This document shows positions 62,564-64,000 of a DNA stretch of 64,000 nucleotides, piece by piece. Origin of the DNA: Pseudomonas morbosilactucae (GTDB lineage: Bacteria; Pseudomonadota; Gammaproteobacteria; Pseudomonadales; Pseudomonadaceae); assembly GCF_023241715.1 (NCBI RefSeq), contig NZ_JALQCW010000058.1, positions 41,562 to 105,561 of the forward strand. The letters are read 5' to 3'. Under the pieces are notes generated by a model, which did not search any database, had not been told where the DNA came from, and saw only the letters and a list, made by a program, of their open reading frames with translations. Position numbers and translations under genes: made by a program. Position 1 is the stretch's first letter, and each line of letters opens with the position of its first letter.

Positions 62564-62878
62564 ATGGCCAGCAAAACAGCAAAGACGGCTCAAGAAATAC
62601 TCATGGCGGACTTTCAGGCACTGGTCAGTGACACGGAGCGTCTGCTGGAACACACCGCCAGCCTGGCCGGTGATCAGGCCGATGAGTTGCGCGAGCAGAT
62701 CCACGACAGCCTGCTGCGCGCCCGGGAAACCCTGCAACTGACCGAGGCCTCCCTGCGTGAACGCGGCCAGGCTGCCGTCACCGCCACCGAGGACTACGTA
62801 CAGGCCAACCCTTGGCAGTCCGTGGGCATCGCTGCCGGCGTGGGCTTTCTGATCGGCCTGTTGGCCACGCGGCGCTGA
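62564..62878 (+). CDS. DUF883/ElaB-YqjD family membrane-anchored protein
   Basis: A 104-residue protein with GGAGATAACC before the ATG. The long amphipathic helical region (MADFQALVSDTERLLEHTASLAGDQADELREQIHDSLLRARE) is followed by a C-terminal hydrophobic anchor (WQSVGIAAGVGFLIGLLATRR). YqjD-type proteins bind the inner membrane and ribosomes and are induced in stationary phase in E. coli. First of three genes that match the yqjD-yqjE-yqjK order. Confidence 0.9.
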   Translation: MASKTAKTAQEILMADFQALVSDTERLLEHTASLAGDQADELREQIHDSLLRARETLQLTEASLRERGQAAVTATEDYVQANPWQSVGIAAGVGFLIGLLATRR

Positions 62879-62880
62879 TC

Positions 62881-63261
62881 ATGGCGATCGGTGAATCCGG
62901 CTCGTCCTCGACCTCCTCATCGCGGCGCCTGGGCGCGGCTGTCCTGGGCCTGTTGCACAGCCATGTCGAGCTGTTCGGCATCGAGCTGCAAGAACAGAAA
63001 GCCCGCACCGTCAGCCTGTTGCTGTTTGCCGGCCTGGCGCTGGTCTTTGCCCTGCTGTTGCTGGTGGGGCTGTCGGCGCTGGTGTTGATCCTGTTGTGGG
63101 ACAGCTATCGCCTGGCCGGCATCATCGGCCTCTGCGTGTTCTATACCCTGGCAGCGATGTTCTGCGGCCTGCGCCTGAAAGCCGCGATCTACGATGAATC
63201 TTCGCCCTTCCACGCCACCCTCGAAGAGCTGGCCAATGACCGGGAGCGCCTGCTGCCATGA
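62881..63261 (+). CDS. YqjE-like (phage holin family) membrane protein
   Basis: A 126-residue protein with two membrane helices (VSLLLFAGLALVFALLLLVGLSALVLILLW and LAGIIGLCVFYTLAAMFCGLRL). The N-terminal part SSSRRLGAAVLGLLHSHVELFGIELQEQKAR is amphipathic. It is 2 bp after the DUF883 gene and overlaps the next by 4. Confidence 0.9.
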   Translation: MAIGESGSSSTSSSRRLGAAVLGLLHSHVELFGIELQEQKARTVSLLLFAGLALVFALLLLVGLSALVLILLWDSYRLAGIIGLCVFYTLAAMFCGLRLKAAIYDESSPFHATLEELANDRERLLP

Positions 63262-63599
63262 GCCTGCCCGAGATTCCGCAAAGCAACTCCCGCCGGGAAA
63301 TGCGCAAGGCCCTGATCCGCCTGCGCATGGAAATGCACCGCCAGGAAATTCGTCATGAGTCCCAGCAACTCATGCAACCGTTGCAACGCATGCGCGGCCT
63401 CGGTCAGAACTGGCAGGAAGGCCTGGGCATCAAGCACGCGCCGTTATGGGGCGTGGCTGTGGTCACCCTGCTGGGGTTCATCACCGGCAAAGGCGCCAAA
63501 AGCCGCGGTGTCGGCAGCCTGACTCGTCTGGTGCGCCTGGGCACCGGCCTGCTGCCGCTGATCAAGTTGGTGATGCAAGGCTCCTCACGCAAAAACTGA
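63258..63599 (+). CDS. YqjK-like small protein
   Basis: A 113-residue protein of unknown function, third in the yqj-type operon. The N-terminal half is basic and helical (RREMRKALIRLRMEMHRQEIRHESQQL). A possible membrane part lies at WGVAVVTLLGFITGKG. Position is the main reason for naming it after yqjK. Confidence 0.75.
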   Translation: MSLPEIPQSNSRREMRKALIRLRMEMHRQEIRHESQQLMQPLQRMRGLGQNWQEGLGIKHAPLWGVAVVTLLGFITGKGAKSRGVGSLTRLVRLGTGLLPLIKLVMQGSSRKN

Positions 63600-63723
63600 G
63601 CAGTCACTATCTGGCTACATTCTTGCTAAGCAACCTGGATAGGCCCTTTCGGGGGCCGACTCCTGCCTGTCCCCATGACAGTCACGGCTCCAATTCCAAC
63701 AAGACTCTTCATAAGGAGGCCCT

Positions 63724-64000
63724 GTGATCGACGGGCAACCGCTTGCCTGCTTTCAGCCATTTATCGATACCGCCACCGGCCGTATCGCCGGCGTCGAAGC
63801 ACTGGGACGCCTGCTCCAGGCCGATGGCCGAATGCAGTCGGTGGGGCCCTTGTTCGCCGAACCGAAGACCGCTTCCAGCGCCTTGCGCCGCCTTGACCGG
63901 CAGATCCGCGACAACGCCCTGAGCCGTCTGCATGAAGCGCCGCCCGACTGGTTCCTGAGCCTGAACATTTCCCCGCGCTGGATCAGCCGCCTGCGCGCCG
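63724..64000 (+). CDS. EAL-domain c-di-GMP phosphodiesterase (3' end outside window)
   Basis: The gene starts at GTG 63724 with AAGGAGG seven bases before it and runs off the window. The visible 92 residues begin an EAL domain: CFQPFIDTATGRIAGVEALGRLLQADGRM, with the Glu-Ala-Leu signature as EALGRL, then LRRLDRQIRDNAL and WFLSLNISPRWI. EAL enzymes split cyclic di-GMP and so oppose biofilm polymer synthesis. Whether the remaining catalytic residues are present cannot be seen. No sensor domain precedes the EAL part. Confidence 0.88.
   Translation, partial: MIDGQPLACFQPFIDTATGRIAGVEALGRLLQADGRMQSVGPLFAEPKTASSALRRLDRQIRDNALSRLHEAPPDWFLSLNISPRWISRLRA

Noticed and set aside
1..64000. CRISPR arrays, tRNA genes, insertion sequences and prophage genes
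   Set aside because: No regularly spaced repeats, no cloverleaf with CCA-like end, and no transposase, integrase or phage structural gene was recognised on reading either strand.

Overview
This 64 kb window looks like a chromosomal segment of a fluorescent Pseudomonas (P. fluorescens group). It is GC-rich and densely coded. It carries the pyoverdine chromophore synthetase gene pvdL beside the sigma factor gene pvdS, an acyclic-terpene (atu) operon, a Psl-type exopolysaccharide operon, and many Pseudomonas-typical housekeeping genes. No tRNA, rRNA, IS element, prophage or CRISPR array was seen.

Layout. 1-683: 3' part of dsbG, then a REP-like palindrome. 1012-4263 (minus): three tandem paralogues of an unrecognised ~345-residue family with a ParB/sulfiredoxin-like DGHYRLQAA motif. 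4374-17402 (minus): pvdL (4342 aa), with a strong terminator behind it and, in front, a PvdS-type iron-starvation box and a second terminator-like hairpin inside the leader. 17673-18324 (plus): a Fur-overlapped sigma-70 promoter and pvdS, which is broken by a one-base frameshift as given. 18335-19493 (minus): a small Cys-rich protein and a periplasmic binding protein. 19615-28751: divergent atuR and atuABCDEF with two palindromic operators; atuG and atuH are not present downstream. 28822-35644: exonuclease, ppnP, MOSC protein, cheV, a small helical protein, a two-component pair and yegS.

36090-51237 (plus): a Psl-like operon in the order A, B, D, E, F, G, H, I, J, hexapeptide acyltransferase, K, family-2 glycosyltransferase. 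It makes sugar nucleotide precursors, starts the lipid-linked unit, adds sugars, flips, polymerises and exports the polymer; pslC is missing from its usual place between B and D. 51667-54098: molybdenum cofactor genes moeA, moaB and divergent mobA. 54175-56625: small lipoprotein, RluA-type pseudouridine synthase, and an SOS-box-controlled UmuD/LexA-like protein with a small unknown protein. 56696-60968: two membrane acyltransferases and a Kef-type antiporter. 61022-62229 (minus): an ammonium transporter gene, also split by a one-base frameshift. 62564-63599: ElaB/YqjD-YqjE-YqjK-like envelope stress trio. 63724-end: start of an EAL-domain gene.

The two single-base frameshifts (pvdS and amtB), both in otherwise intact and conserved genes, raise the question of assembly error versus true mutation. 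If the pvdS lesion is real the strain should not make pyoverdine. The least explained parts are the three ParB-like paralogues, the hairpin in the pvdL leader, and the SOS-linked S24-like protein whose catalytic lysine appears to be arginine.
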